A stretch of 49,536 nt of DNA from Chitinispirillaceae bacterium (lineage in GTDB: Bacteria; Fibrobacterota; Chitinivibrionia; Chitinivibrionales; Chitinispirillaceae). The position numbers were made by a program, and so were the translations under genes. Location: contig JAFGHA010000105.1 of the NCBI GenBank assembly GCA_016930275.1, positions 1 to 49,536 on the forward strand, in the 5' to 3' direction. The notes beneath the pieces are model-generated. The model was not told the origin of the DNA, did not search any database, and saw only the letters and a list, made by a program, of their open reading frames with translations. Of the stretch, positions 36,535-45,383 are shown in pieces. Each line of letters begins with the position of its first letter. The first letter of the stretch is position 1.

Positions 36535-37653
36535 CTACGGAAAAAGGATATACACCCCCGCAGGTAGAATCGCTTTTCCCGTGCAACGGGATGCTCCCGT
36601 CGAAAATGTTTTTAATGACTTCCCGTCAATCGAACAGAAGCGGTATTTCCTACCGGTTCCATACGGTCCGGTAATCGTTCTCCCGCCATCCGACACCACC
36701 CGTGAAAAGTTCCTTCGCCCACCCCGGGCAGACGCGCGGCCGATGTCCGGCCGGGAGACTCCCGTACCCGCCGGCTCAATTTCCCGCACCGACACCATGG
36801 TATATACCGCAGTGTCCCCATCGGTGCGCATGAGCACGGTCCCGTTTCCTTCGAGAATAATGGCATCCTCCGCATAGTCACACCCGGATACGTCTCCCGA
36901 AGGCCAGTTTCCCGAATCGGTTACCGTCCCCACAAGCTCCCAGATTCCTCCGTTTGCCGGATTCCCGTTCGAAACCGAATCGATATACAACTCGAGCCGG
37001 ACGGCGGAATCGTCGTTGATATTGTATATCGCGTACTTCATGCCGATCCAGCGGTTGAGGGGAAGAGTGGCGCCTCCCCAGAGCGGATCCTGACGGTTGA
37101 AACCCGATCCCGACCAGTAGGTGCTGCCCGGATGTTTCAGTTCCTTTTCAAAGTCCCATTTTCCGTCGTTGCGAAACCGTGCGTAATAGGTGGTAGCGTC
37201 ACAGTCATCACCACCCGCGGATGCATGCCCGAGCGGCCCACTCCGCAAACCGACCACCATTCCTCCCCAATTCTGTCCACCTTCACCATGTCGCTGATAG
37301 TATGCCGTAAATTCAATATCCCGGAAAAACTGCGCTGACACCTTCCCGTCGCGAAGTGAATTGATATGAAAACGGGGTCCGCTTCCGGACATGGTCATGG
37401 AGCCTTCACCGTCAATCCTGAATCCGTCGGTACCGCCGCTGTGATCCTCGGTCCAGTCAGTGGGATCGTCGGGATCCTGAGAATACCTGACAACCCGTTC
37501 ATTTCCGTTATCCCAATGAGATGAGTTCCATGAAGCGGTACCTTCTTTCGAAGGATACAGTTGTGTTATTCCGAATACATCGATTGCAGCTGCCGGTGAA
37601 AGTCCGGTAACCGATAACAGCATCATTACAACCAGCAGCCGCCTGAAGTGCAT
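36535..37653 (-). CDS. Secreted beta-sandwich protein of unknown function with sorting-like C-terminus
   Basis: From ATG 37653 the protein has 372 residues with a signal peptide (about 1-23, ending PAAA). The remainder begins IDVFGITQLYPSKEG, then is dominated by short beta-type segments with many Gly, Asp, Trp and Tyr (YYARFRNDGKWDFEKE, NRWIGMKYAIYNI), as in concanavalin-like polysaccharide-binding or lyase folds. I cannot place it in a family or see catalytic residues. The C-terminus 'FCSIDGKSL...GVYILFP' is the short form of the tail shared with other secreted proteins here. AAGGTGGGG precedes the start; the longer frame to 37812 lacks a signal. It is divergent from the PEGA gene. Confidence 0.72.
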   Translation of the reverse strand: MHFRRLLVVMMLLSVTGLSPAAAIDVFGITQLYPSKEGTASWNSSHWDNGNERVVRYSQDPDDPTDWTEDHSGGTDGFRIDGEGSMTMSGSGPRFHINSLRDGKVSAQFFRDIEFTAYYQRHGEGGQNWGGMVVGLRSGPLGHASAGGDDCDATTYYARFRNDGKWDFEKELKHPGSTYWSGSGFNRQDPLWGGATLPLNRWIGMKYAIYNINDDSAVRLELYIDSVSNGNPANGGIWELVGTVTDSGNWPSGDVSGCDYAEDAIILEGNGTVLMRTDGDTAVYTMVSVREIEPAGTGVSRPDIGRASARGGRRNFSRVVSDGGRTITGPYGTGRKYRFCSIDGKSLKTFSTGASRCTGKAILPAGVYILFP

Positions 37654-37984
37654 ATCCCCACCTTTCCGTGTCCGTGATCGTATCTGGTATCTATCCGTCA
37701 TATTATAAAATAGCCGATAGAAGTTAAACAGCATCAACCGTTCTTTGAACATCCCGCCATAACAGTGGTAAATATTGTCTCTTCCGCTTGAACTGTGGAA
37801 ACCGAGGTTCAAACCATCGAAAGACAGTTCGGTATTGACCTCCCGGCCGCAGAGAGTTATTTCTTACCTGATGATGGTCTTGCGGTTTATCCCGCTCACC
37901 GATCCTATGAACGATAAAACGTGATCCGGGAAGCCGGACTTCACCAGTTTGCATTTCTGCACACCTGTACACCCGAGGATGGAA
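37654..37984. other. 331-bp divergent promoter region
   Basis: Between the minus-strand secreted protein gene and the plus-strand PEGA gene. Both promoters must lie here. An AT-rich stretch around 37695-37735 is the likeliest promoter for the minus-strand gene. No repeat or RNA gene was recognised. Confidence 0.4.
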
Positions 37985-39271
37985 ATGAAACACTCGCTAT
38001 TCTGCAGTATCCTCATTCTGCTCTCTCTGCTGCGACCAGCATATCTGTTTGCCGACGAAGAAATCGGAATCGTCGAGGAGCCCCCTCAACACGAGACGCA
38101 AAATGCCGCCAGCTCTGGAGATACCCCTGCGACAGTTTCGCCCTCGACGGAAGAACCGGCTGCTGCCGTTAAAGAAGAAGAGCAGAAAGTTGGAGCGAAG
38201 ACGTTTAACGAGGATCAAACTGGAACCATCAGTATCGAGACGACGCCCGACGGTGCCGCAATTGATATCAACGGCACCGATCTTGGAATAACCCCCTGGA
38301 GCCGTTCCGGCTTTCTGCCCGGATTTTATCGCATCACCCTGGAAAAAGAAGGTATGCCGACATTTCAGGAAACAGTCGAACTGCGTGCCGGGGAAACGGT
38401 CCGGATCAAACATGATTTTACCGGCGAAACTACTCCTGCGGAAATAATCACTTCCGGAAGTTCGGGTATTGAGAAAACCGATACCACACGGGAAACAGTT
38501 GAGACTCCGGAACAGACCGCGCAACAACGGGGAGGCGGCACGCTTTCGATTTCCTGCAATACCGACAGTACCGCCGTCGTGATCAACAAAGTTAAACTGG
38601 GAGTGACACCATTCTCCCGAAAAGGCTTCCTCCCCGGGTATTACGAGGTGGAATTGAAAAAATCCGGTTATGAATCGTTCCGTAAAATGGTAAAGGTGAG
38701 CGATGACAGCACCACGGTTGTCGAAGCTGTTCTGGAACCGTTCTTCGGCAGACTGATCGTCACCAGCACCCCGGAAAACGCCAATGTTCTCATCAACGAT
38801 GTTCTCAGCGGCACCACCCCGTACGACACCAACGGTATTAAACCGAACACCTATCGCATCCGGCTGGAACTGGATGATCATGTTCCGTGGACTACCTATC
38901 AAACCATCGAGAAAAACAGGTGCGACACGATCACGGCAAATCTCATGACGATCGCGGCATACGATTCTCTCAAGAAGGTCCGAAGGCACCGATTTAAAAT
39001 CACCCGGAGGATCGTCTTCGGTTCATTCACTGCCGGATTTCTGGCAGCCGGCATGTATTACAACTCCCGTGCCGAACAACAGCTTGAGATTGAACAGAAC
39101 GCCTGGAACTCCTACATGGAGGAAAACCGTACCACCGAGGAGTACGAAAGCCGGTATACCGAGTATCGGGAAACCGCTGAAACAACCGATCTGTTTATGA
39201 AACGGAGAAATGCCATGTATATCCTGGGTGGTATTTTCTGCGTGGGATTGGCAATCTCGATACCGTTCTGA
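37985..39271 (+). CDS. Membrane-anchored protein with three PEGA domains
   Basis: A 428-residue protein with a signal peptide (~1-23), an acidic Glu/Ala/Pro-rich linker, then three PEGA repeats: GTISIETTPDGAAIDIN, GTLSISCNTDSTAVVIN and GRLIVTSTPENANVLIN, each followed by LGxTP-type and 'FLPGYYEVEL'-type segments. A helix (~345-360), a Glu/Arg/Tyr-rich helical loop and a C-terminal helix (~410-428) end the protein. PEGA domains are short beta sandwiches often found on surface proteins; no enzymatic site is visible. Start 37985 is chosen for its GAGGA and clean signal peptide; upstream in-frame ATGs add a poor N-terminus. It converges with the DNA-repair gene 8 bp away. Confidence 0.83.
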   Translation: MKHSLFCSILILLSLLRPAYLFADEEIGIVEEPPQHETQNAASSGDTPATVSPSTEEPAAAVKEEEQKVGAKTFNEDQTGTISIETTPDGAAIDINGTDLGITPWSRSGFLPGFYRITLEKEGMPTFQETVELRAGETVRIKHDFTGETTPAEIITSGSSGIEKTDTTRETVETPEQTAQQRGGGTLSISCNTDSTAVVINKVKLGVTPFSRKGFLPGYYEVELKKSGYESFRKMVKVSDDSTTVVEAVLEPFFGRLIVTSTPENANVLINDVLSGTTPYDTNGIKPNTYRIRLELDDHVPWTTYQTIEKNRCDTITANLMTIAAYDSLKKVRRHRFKITRRIVFGSFTAGFLAAGMYYNSRAEQQLEIEQNAWNSYMEENRTTEEYESRYTEYRETAETTDLFMKRRNAMYILGGIFCVGLAISIPF

Positions 39272-39279
39272 CGGGGTGG

Positions 39280-39819
39280 TTAATCCGACCTGTTACCCAC
39301 CGCTTCAAGTGCCATGAGCCGTTGCTTGAGAAGAACGTCTTTGCCCGATTGACTTCCGCAGTAGCCGCCTGCCTTTCCGTCACTCCGGATCACACGATGG
39401 CATGGGATCAGTATCGGAAATGCATTACTGCGCATAACCGAGCCCACCGCCCGAGCCGCACCCGGGAATCCCGCCATTTTCGCCAGCTCACCGTAACTGA
39501 CCGTCACTCCGTAAGGAATCGTTCGTGCGACAGCGAGTACGGCATTCCGGAAACCGCTGCCACCACCGGTATCCAAGGGAACTGAAGAGAAATCAATGAC
39601 CGCTCCATCGAGGTAAGCGGTGATTTTGTCAGCTATTTCACTGAGTCCGGAGGTCGGCTCCGGCATGCGATTTTTGCAGGCGGTCTTTTCCTGCTGTGCG
39701 GCACTCCCTACCAGCAGACTATTAACCACCGTTATTCCATCACGCTGAATGGTGGTAATGAATACATCGGTCAGGGAGTGACTGATGACCGCCGTAAGGG
39801 ATAGTACTACATCATGCAT
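39280..39819 (-). CDS. ogt: Methylated-DNA--protein-cysteine S-methyltransferase (O6-alkylguanine repair)
   Basis: A 179-residue suicide DNA repair protein that moves alkyl groups from O6-alkylguanine to its own cysteine. Motifs: TIPYGVTVSYGELA (helix preceding the recognition helix), AARAVGSVMRSNAFPILIPCHRVI with the acceptor Cys in PCHRV (C140), then GGYCGSQSGKDVLLKQRL. The N-terminal half is divergent, as is common. ATG 39819 is preferred to ATG 39861, although neither has an ideal ribosome-binding site. Confidence 0.93.
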   Translation of the reverse strand: MHDVVLSLTAVISHSLTDVFITTIQRDGITVVNSLLVGSAAQQEKTACKNRMPEPTSGLSEIADKITAYLDGAVIDFSSVPLDTGGGSGFRNAVLAVARTIPYGVTVSYGELAKMAGFPGAARAVGSVMRSNAFPILIPCHRVIRSDGKAGGYCGSQSGKDVLLKQRLMALEAVGNRSD

Positions 39820-39954
39820 GAATGGAACTTTTCCTTTGTAGTGAAGGTACCTGGAATGCATTCAGGAGATGTTAAAAAATAGTTCCGGAGGCCCCGGATA
39901 AAGTATTTTTGATAAACATGATTCATTCGGCAGAATAACCTGAAAATTCATACA

Positions 39955-41259
39955 ATGACCGAATTGCTTACGGGACTTCCCGCCAGTTTAAAAGTATTCA
40001 GTATCTTTATCACGATTCTTTTATTGTATAAGCTCCGGATACCGCTGGGGATAGCCGTTTTTTCGGGCGCTCTGTTGCTCTCCCTCTGGAGCGCAACAGG
40101 GCTGAATGGTTTATACAAACTGTTTCACTCGATTATTGAACCTGAAAATGTTTTGCTCTATCTGGTCATCCTTTTTCTGCTGTTTTTCACCGAAGCGCTC
40201 ACGGCATCCGGGCGCATGTCCAGAACAGTCGAAGCATTACGGAAACGCATTTCAAATCCGAAAATAATCCTGGCCGGTCTACCGGCACTTATCGGACTTC
40301 TCCCCATGCCGGGAGGAGCACTTTTTTCAGCACCACTGGTTGAATCGGCAGATACGGATTCCCGTCTGTCTCCACGATTGAAAATTGCGATCAACTACTG
40401 GTTTCGGCATATCTGGGAATACTGGTGGCCTCTGTATCCGGGGGTTATACTTGCCATCCGCTACACGAAAATTCCTGTAGGAATGTATATCGGCATAATG
40501 TCACCATTAACGATCGCGGCCATCGCAGGAGGATATTTCTTCATCCTTCGTCATGTTCCGACGGAAAGCATAAAAAACGACGGCCGGAAGATTGATCCCT
40601 CCGCACTTCTGGCAACGCTGATCCCGATCGTTCTGCTGGTCGGCTCCGCCGTCGGTGGCTCGATAGTACTTCCGGAAATGGGTATGGACAAATCAATATC
40701 AAACCTGGTCTCCATGCTTGCCGGACTCGTGCTTTCCCTCTGCGTAATTTTTCTCGTTTCGCCGGCTGCCATCATGCCATCCGTTACCGCACTTATCTCG
40801 AAGAAAACCGCATTGCTGCTGATTGTCATCGTCGGAGTTCAGAGTTTTGCGGCGGCATTGAAGTTACCACTTGATACGGAATCCATGACCATCGTCTCGG
40901 TCATGCGGGATGAATTAGTCGGATTCGGTATTCCGGTCGTTCTGGTGGTGGTACTGCTGCCGTTTATTTCGGGAGCGATAACCGGCATTGCCGTCGGTTT
41001 CGTCGGTGCCAGTTTCCCACTGGTAATCGCACTTCTCGGTACGCAGCCGACGGAGCGGACACTGGTGATTACCGCGGTTCTGGCGTTCACTTTCGGCTAT
41101 GCCGGCATGCTCTTATCACCGGTGCATATCTGCTTCGTGGTTACCAGCGAGTATTTCAAGACAAGCCTGTACCGAACTTATTCCCTCCTGCTTGGCCCGT
41201 TGCTGACGATACTTGCAGGAGCATTCGCTGTGGCGGGATGCTGTTACCTGCTTTTATAG
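39955..41259 (+). CDS. DUF401 family integral membrane protein, putative permease
   Basis: A 434-residue hydrophobic protein with about 10-12 membrane helices. Conserved-looking segments are LIGLLPMPGGALFSAPLV (about 114-131), INYWFRHIWEYWWPLYPGVI, and near the C-terminus FVGASFPLVIALLG and LAFTFGYAGMLLSPVHIC. These match the DUF401 (TIGR00529) family, whose members are thought to be ion- or metabolite transporters but have no agreed substrate. It is divergent from the repair gene (135 bp) and convergent with the AIM24-like gene (25 bp). Confidence 0.85.
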   Translation: MTELLTGLPASLKVFSIFITILLLYKLRIPLGIAVFSGALLLSLWSATGLNGLYKLFHSIIEPENVLLYLVILFLLFFTEALTASGRMSRTVEALRKRISNPKIILAGLPALIGLLPMPGGALFSAPLVESADTDSRLSPRLKIAINYWFRHIWEYWWPLYPGVILAIRYTKIPVGMYIGIMSPLTIAAIAGGYFFILRHVPTESIKNDGRKIDPSALLATLIPIVLLVGSAVGGSIVLPEMGMDKSISNLVSMLAGLVLSLCVIFLVSPAAIMPSVTALISKKTALLLIVIVGVQSFAAALKLPLDTESMTIVSVMRDELVGFGIPVVLVVVLLPFISGAITGIAVGFVGASFPLVIALLGTQPTERTLVITAVLAFTFGYAGMLLSPVHICFVVTSEYFKTSLYRTYSLLLGPLLTILAGAFAVAGCCYLLL

Positions 41260-41284
41260 TACCGTACTACGGTGATTTTCGGTC

Positions 41285-42052
41285 TCAGTCCCCACTGAGA
41301 ATTGAACCCAGTATTCCTCCGGTTGCTGCAATACCGCCCAATCCTCGTGATTCACCTTTATTCGACTGTATCCCCGCACGAATCCGGTCGGCAAGGCGGG
41401 AAAAGGGAAGGCTCTGGAGATATACGGTTCCCGGTCCGCGAAGTGTGGCCAGAAAAAGTCCTTCTCCTCCGAAAAGCGCATTTTTGAATCCGCTCACCAT
41501 TTGGATATCATAACTGACGGATGGCTGAAAGGCGACAATACAACCGGTGTCGATCCGAAGCGATTCACCCCCTCCGAGCTGCCGCTCGATTACCGTTCCT
41601 CCGGCATGAACAAAAGCGAGTCCGTTACCGGTCAGTTTCTGAAGAATGAATCCTTCTCCTCCGAAGAAACCGGTCCCCAGTCTTTTAGTGAAAGCGATGT
41701 CAATATCTACGCCTTTGGCCGCGCATAAAAATGCATCCTTCTGACAGAGCATCGTTCCACCGATTGCCGTCAGATCCAGAGAAATAATCTTTCCCGGATA
41801 GGGAGCGGCAAATGCGACATGACTTTTTCCTCTTCCGGTATGAAGAAAGGTGGTAATGAAAAAACTCTCTCCGGTCAACATTCGCTTGAATCCCTTGAAC
41901 ATTCCACCACCGGTGGACGTCTGCATCTCGATACCGTCCTCCATATAAATCATCGCTCCGGCTTCGGCACGTACCCCCTCACCGGGATCGAGTTCCACTT
42001 CAACCAGTTGCATATCATCGCCTACGATTCTGTAATCAATTACATCCGCCAT
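41285..42052 (-). CDS. AIM24 / TIGR00266 family protein
   Basis: A 255-residue protein of the AIM24 family: beta-rich, with repeated Gly-rich strands such as [67 protein letters not shown] and [12 protein letters not shown]. The function in bacteria is unknown; yeast AIM24 acts in mitochondria. The C-terminus is Gly-rich ([14 protein letters not shown]) and could interact with membrane. AGGAGG lies 6 nt before ATG 42052, which decides the start against 42067. Confidence 0.9.
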   Translation of the reverse strand: MADVIDYRIVGDDMQLVEVELDPGEGVRAEAGAMIYMEDGIEMQTSTGGGMFKGFKRMLTGESFFITTFLHTGRGKSHVAFAAPYPGKIISLDLTAIGGTMLCQKDAFLCAAKGVDIDIAFTKRLGTGFFGGEGFILQKLTGNGLAFVHAGGTVIERQLGGGESLRIDTGCIVAFQPSVSYDIQMVSGFKNALFGGEGLFLATLRGPGTVYLQSLPFSRLADRIRAGIQSNKGESRGLGGIAATGGILGSILSGD

Positions 42053-42409
42053 ATATTCCTCCTGCACTCTTTCTGCCGGATTTCGATTTCCGGCAGTTGT
42101 TAAGAGGTTTCCGCGACACCTGTTTGAACATGTTAAAATGAGTATACTATTTTTTTAGAAGTGATTCAAATTGGCTTACTGTAAAACGTTTGCCGGATTC
42201 AACGAGTATACATGGTCGTAGAAACTCTATTACTCTCCTGAATTTCAACATCACGAAACGTCACCGTCCCCCCTGCAGGACATCCGGCTTGTGTTTGCCA
42301 AATATTTCCAAAAACGATATCATTATTACAGCCGTAAAGTTCTTCAGGTTTTTTTTCAATCCGGATAGAAACGACCGTTTCCCGAATAATAAAAAAGAGT
42401 AAGAACGTA
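42053..42409. other. 357-bp divergent intergenic region upstream of the kinase relic
   Basis: Between the AIM24-like gene (minus) and the PAS-receiver relic (plus). A minus-strand frame at 42199-42420 (TTG start) reads protein-like near its end (GCNNDIVFGNIWQTQAG), but has no signal, no ribosome-binding site and no family I recognise; it may be a fragment of a lost gene. Confidence 0.4.
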
Positions 42410-42844
42410 GTGAACAACAATCACGGTAAAAAGTACGAGTCAGAAAAATATCAGACGATATTCGACAGCACACCGGTACCGATGCATTCAAGCGACTTGC
42501 AGGGAACCATTATTTCGGTGAATGAACCCTGGCTTCGGACGTTCGGGTATACCGTCATCACGACACAAAACGGCAACGAAGCGATCGAAGTGTTGCGCAA
42601 TGAAAGAAACGCCGGTCGAAACGTTGCGGCCCTCATTCTCGATCTGACGATTCCCGGAGGAATGGGAGGGCAGGAAGCCATCATCGAAATCAGGGATATT
42701 GACAAAGAAATACCTGTTTTCGTAGCGAGCGGATACTCGGAAAAACCCGTAATGGCCGCTCCTGAAGCATACGGCTTTACCGACAGCATCTGCAAACCGT
42801 TCGCGATTGCAGAGTTGGCGGACCTGCTGCGGAAAAACAGGTAA
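42410..42844 (+). pseudogene. PAS-receiver fusion left by internal deletion of a hybrid kinase gene
   Basis: This 144-codon frame (GTG start) joins the first ~45 residues of a PAS domain (EKYQTIFDSTPVPMHSSDL, ending WLRTFGY) directly to the second part of a receiver domain (TVITTQNGNEAIEV, ALILDLTIPGGMGG with D78, CKPF with K129). The receiver lacks its first strand and the acidic pair, and all kinase parts are missing. The join falls at FGYT (42542-42553): PAS domains commonly read 'FGYT' there and receivers read 'LGYTV', so a deletion between short matching sequences explains the structure. The rest of the receiver is nearly identical in pattern to those of the two intact hybrid kinases here. 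It is open but probably non-functional in phosphotransfer. Confidence 0.8.
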
Positions 42845-43093
42845 CCGGAAATTCCCGATGTAGTGTCCATCATGTTTTCACCCGGATACCTTTCAGGTGT
42901 AATAACTATCAAAACCCGGATGTTGCAGCTCCGGTAAACTTCCTGTCCTCCACTTGACGGTCCTTTTCGACTCCGGCAACAATAATCAGATACATCGCTC
43001 GGTGCAGGTGAAAATTATCACTACCGCTGGTATCGAGTATATATTTTTACAGAGCAAAACCGTCAGTCGACAACCACATCAAAGGAGGTGTTG

Positions 43094-43912
43094 ATGAACT
43101 GGGATCTTTCTCGTCTTTTTGTTCAGGTACAGGACTTTGCCACAAGCTACGGTATGAAAATCGTTGGCGCAGTCCTGATTCTCATCGCCGGAAGAATTGT
43201 AGCGGGCATCGTGAGAACGGTGGCCAAAAAAGCAGCCAAGAAAACCAAAGCGGATACCACCATAACGGTTTTTCTCGGGAACATCGCCTATATCCTGGTG
43301 ATGGTGTTCGCCGTGATTGCGGCAGTGAACCGGCTCGGTGTTCAGACCACTTCCTTTGTGGCGATTCTGGGAGCAGCCGGTCTCGCCGTCGGCCTCGCCT
43401 TTCAAGGGTCGCTGTCGAATTTCGCTTCGGGATTTCTCATGGTTATCTTCCGTCCCTTCAAAGTAGGCGACTATGTGCAGGCAGGCGGTGTCGCCGGTAC
43501 GGTTAAAGAAATTCACGTTTTCACCACAACACTCACCACGCCGGATAACATCCGCATCATCGTACCGAATTCAAAAATCACCGGCGATAACATCACCAAC
43601 TATACCGCCGAAGAAAAACGAAGAATAGATCTGACCGTCGGTGTCAGCTACGGGGACGATCTGGACAAAGTGACGAAGGTGCTCAAGGACGTCGTTACCG
43701 GATTTCCGGGAGTACTTGCCGACCCCGAACCGCAGATCGCCGTTTCCGAAATGGCCGACAGCAGTGTCAATTTCGTGGTACGTCCGTGGTCGAAAACCGG
43801 AGATTACTGGACCGTGCGTTTCGGTGTTACCGAGGCGATCAAGAAACGTCTTGACAAGGAAGGTATTTCGATACCGTTCCCGCAGCAGGATGTGCATTTG
43901 TATAACAAGTGA
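43094..43912 (+). CDS. mscS: Small-conductance mechanosensitive channel, MscS family
   Basis: A 272-residue channel that opens under membrane tension to release solutes during hypo-osmotic shock. Three N-terminal helices (about 18-38, 62-82, 90-125) end in the pore helix with AILGAAGLAVGLAFQGSLSN; then FRPFKVGDYV opens the cytosolic beta domain, with the C-terminal segment SIPFPQQDVHL. Length fits the minimal MscS type (E. coli 286). A near-perfect ribosome-binding site AAAGGAGGTG lies directly upstream; ATG 43094 is preferred to the GTG/TTG codons inside it. A terminator follows. Confidence 0.95.
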   Translation: MNWDLSRLFVQVQDFATSYGMKIVGAVLILIAGRIVAGIVRTVAKKAAKKTKADTTITVFLGNIAYILVMVFAVIAAVNRLGVQTTSFVAILGAAGLAVGLAFQGSLSNFASGFLMVIFRPFKVGDYVQAGGVAGTVKEIHVFTTTLTTPDNIRIIVPNSKITGDNITNYTAEEKRRIDLTVGVSYGDDLDKVTKVLKDVVTGFPGVLADPEPQIAVSEMADSSVNFVVRPWSKTGDYWTVRFGVTEAIKKRLDKEGISIPFPQQDVHLYNK

Positions 43913-43935
43913 TCTGACGACGTTCCGAAGTTGGT

Positions 43936-43962
43936 GGAAAATCACCGGTATTTTCCTTTTTT
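43936..43962 (+). terminator. Rho-independent terminator after mscS
   Basis: GGAAAAT (43936-43942) pairs with ATTTTCC (43950-43956) around a CACCGGT loop, followed by six T residues. It begins 24 bp after the mscS stop. Confidence 0.65.
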
Positions 43963-43973
43963 CTTTGCTTACA

Positions 43974-44027
43974 CCCCCTCCCTGGCATTTCTCCCCCGTT
44001 TACGGGAGAGGAGTCAGGGGGAGGGGG
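43974..44027. repeat. Nested GC-rich palindromic repeat overlapping the end of the DUF4416 gene
   Basis: Outer arms CCCCCTCCCTG (43974-43984) and CAGGGGGAGGGGG (44015-44027); inner arms CTCCCCCGT and ACGGGAG. The stop codon of the minus-strand DUF4416 gene lies inside the loop, so its last codons are made of repeat DNA. Confidence 0.7.
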
Positions 44028-44566
44028 AAACGCCCCGCCCGCCATTCCTTCACCTGCTGCAGATACAGTCGACGTATCGACAGCAGTTCCTCATCGTACC
44101 TTCCGTCCCGGAAATCGGGAAATGACCATTCGAAGGGCTGATATTTTCCTGCTTTGTACCTTCCCGAGAGATCAGCGTAAATTCCCTTGTCAAGGTATAC
44201 TTTCTGTCCCGCTTCCTTCGCCGAAGCGAGCAGATATTTATTGTGATCGAGATATCCCGCATCGAGGTTGACGGTGCGCTTTCCGTCGGAAGCGAGTGCG
44301 TCTTCAATCGTGTTGCATTCAAGCTTCATATCCACGATGAGTGTCGGCGGATAAAGCCGTTCGAACGCGAGCAAACGCCGGTAGAGCGGCGCTCCCAGTT
44401 CCGCGGCATAGTAATCGGTCACATCAAACAAATGATCGCGTCCCTCAAAATCGATATTCCCCCAGTGAGCGACCAGTTCTTTTCTGGCAGTATCGAGCTG
44501 TTCCGCAGTCCTGAAAAGAACGGCGACAAGATACTTGACCGGCAGCGGTGATTCAGGATGTGCCAT
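44000..44566 (-). CDS. DUF4416 family protein
   Basis: A 188-residue cytosolic protein of the DUF4416 family (function unknown). Typical segments: PVKYLVAVLFRT, HLFDVTDYYAAELG, NTIEDALASDGKRTVNLDAGYLDHNKYLLASAK, YLDKGIYADL, and WSFPDFRDGRYDEELLSIRRLY. Its start overlaps the N-acetyltransferase end by 14 nt, so it is the last gene of a three-gene operon. The final ~10 residues (RFPLPLTPLP) are encoded by a palindromic repeat and are probably not native. Confidence 0.88.
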   Translation of the reverse strand: MAHPESPLPVKYLVAVLFRTAEQLDTARKELVAHWGNIDFEGRDHLFDVTDYYAAELGAPLYRRLLAFERLYPPTLIVDMKLECNTIEDALASDGKRTVNLDAGYLDHNKYLLASAKEAGQKVYLDKGIYADLSGRYKAGKYQPFEWSFPDFRDGRYDEELLSIRRLYLQQVKEWRAGRFPLPLTPLP

Positions 44567-45383
44567 GACGGATCACTCCCCATGCTTTTGTGATGATTTC
44601 ATCTGCAATACCCATTTCCGATCCGATGAACGTCATCTGCTCGATCGGATCAAGCCTGCGGCGAACGGTTCGCTCCGTTGTCCGCACCGCCACGCTTCCA
44701 CCCTGCATATAGAGATGCTGTCCGGCGGAACAACGGGTGAGTACCGGGTAGGTCATCATCTCCCAGGCGAACGATGCCTCCCAGGCTCTGGTAAACGTTT
44801 CTGCGTCAACCGGGTTACATTTGTAGGTAAGGCGCGATTTCCGGTTTCCCCTGACTACTGTAACCAGTTCAACCCGCTGCCCGCCGTCAAGAGGCTGGAG
44901 TTCCACTGTGGTATAACCGAGTGGTATGGTAACCGTGGCGGTTTCCGGGAGCGGTGTTGGAACAAAAAAAAGATATCCCGGGTCGATCAGCAGCATGGCA
45001 TGCTCATGCAGCACGACAAGTCCGCAGTGGGTATCGCATCCGTAATGGCGATCCGCCAGCAGCGGGTGCGCCTCGATACCGAGTGCATCGAACACGGCGA
45101 TAATTGCCGCGGTGAGCGAGAAACAGGTACCACCGGTTCCCCAGTGCAGATGATCCGACAGCACCTCAGCGGGAAACCGCAGTGCGGACCGTGAATTGAC
45201 CAGAGCATCGGATTTAATGATCTTGGTGAGATTTTCGTACGGAATTTCCGAAAACGCCCGGGCTACCTGGTCAATAATCGTCGACCGGTGCGCGGTAGTA
45301 TCGATTCCGTAACGTCGGCAGAACCGTTCGATAATCACCGGATCCGGACAGGTCAAACAGGGGGCATCATGAAACATCGCCAT
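44553..45383 (-). CDS. Arylamine N-acetyltransferase-like protein
   Basis: A 276-residue protein of the NAT family, which transfers an acetyl group from acetyl-CoA through a catalytic cysteine. Motifs are EIPYENLTKI, GTGGTCFSLTAAI (C87), DTHCGLVVL (H119) and LLIDPGYLFF (D134), forming the Cys-His-Asp triad. The C-terminal third differs from classical NATs, so the acceptor is uncertain. ATG 45383 overlaps the stop of the upstream gene (TGATG), indicating translational coupling; a TTG three bases upstream is less likely. Its end overlaps the DUF4416 start. Confidence 0.88.
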   Translation of the reverse strand: MAMFHDAPCLTCPDPVIIERFCRRYGIDTTAHRSTIIDQVARAFSEIPYENLTKIIKSDALVNSRSALRFPAEVLSDHLHWGTGGTCFSLTAAIIAVFDALGIEAHPLLADRHYGCDTHCGLVVLHEHAMLLIDPGYLFFVPTPLPETATVTIPLGYTTVELQPLDGGQRVELVTVVRGNRKSRLTYKCNPVDAETFTRAWEASFAWEMMTYPVLTRCSAGQHLYMQGGSVAVRTTERTVRRRLDPIEQMTFIGSEMGIADEIITKAWGVIRHGTS

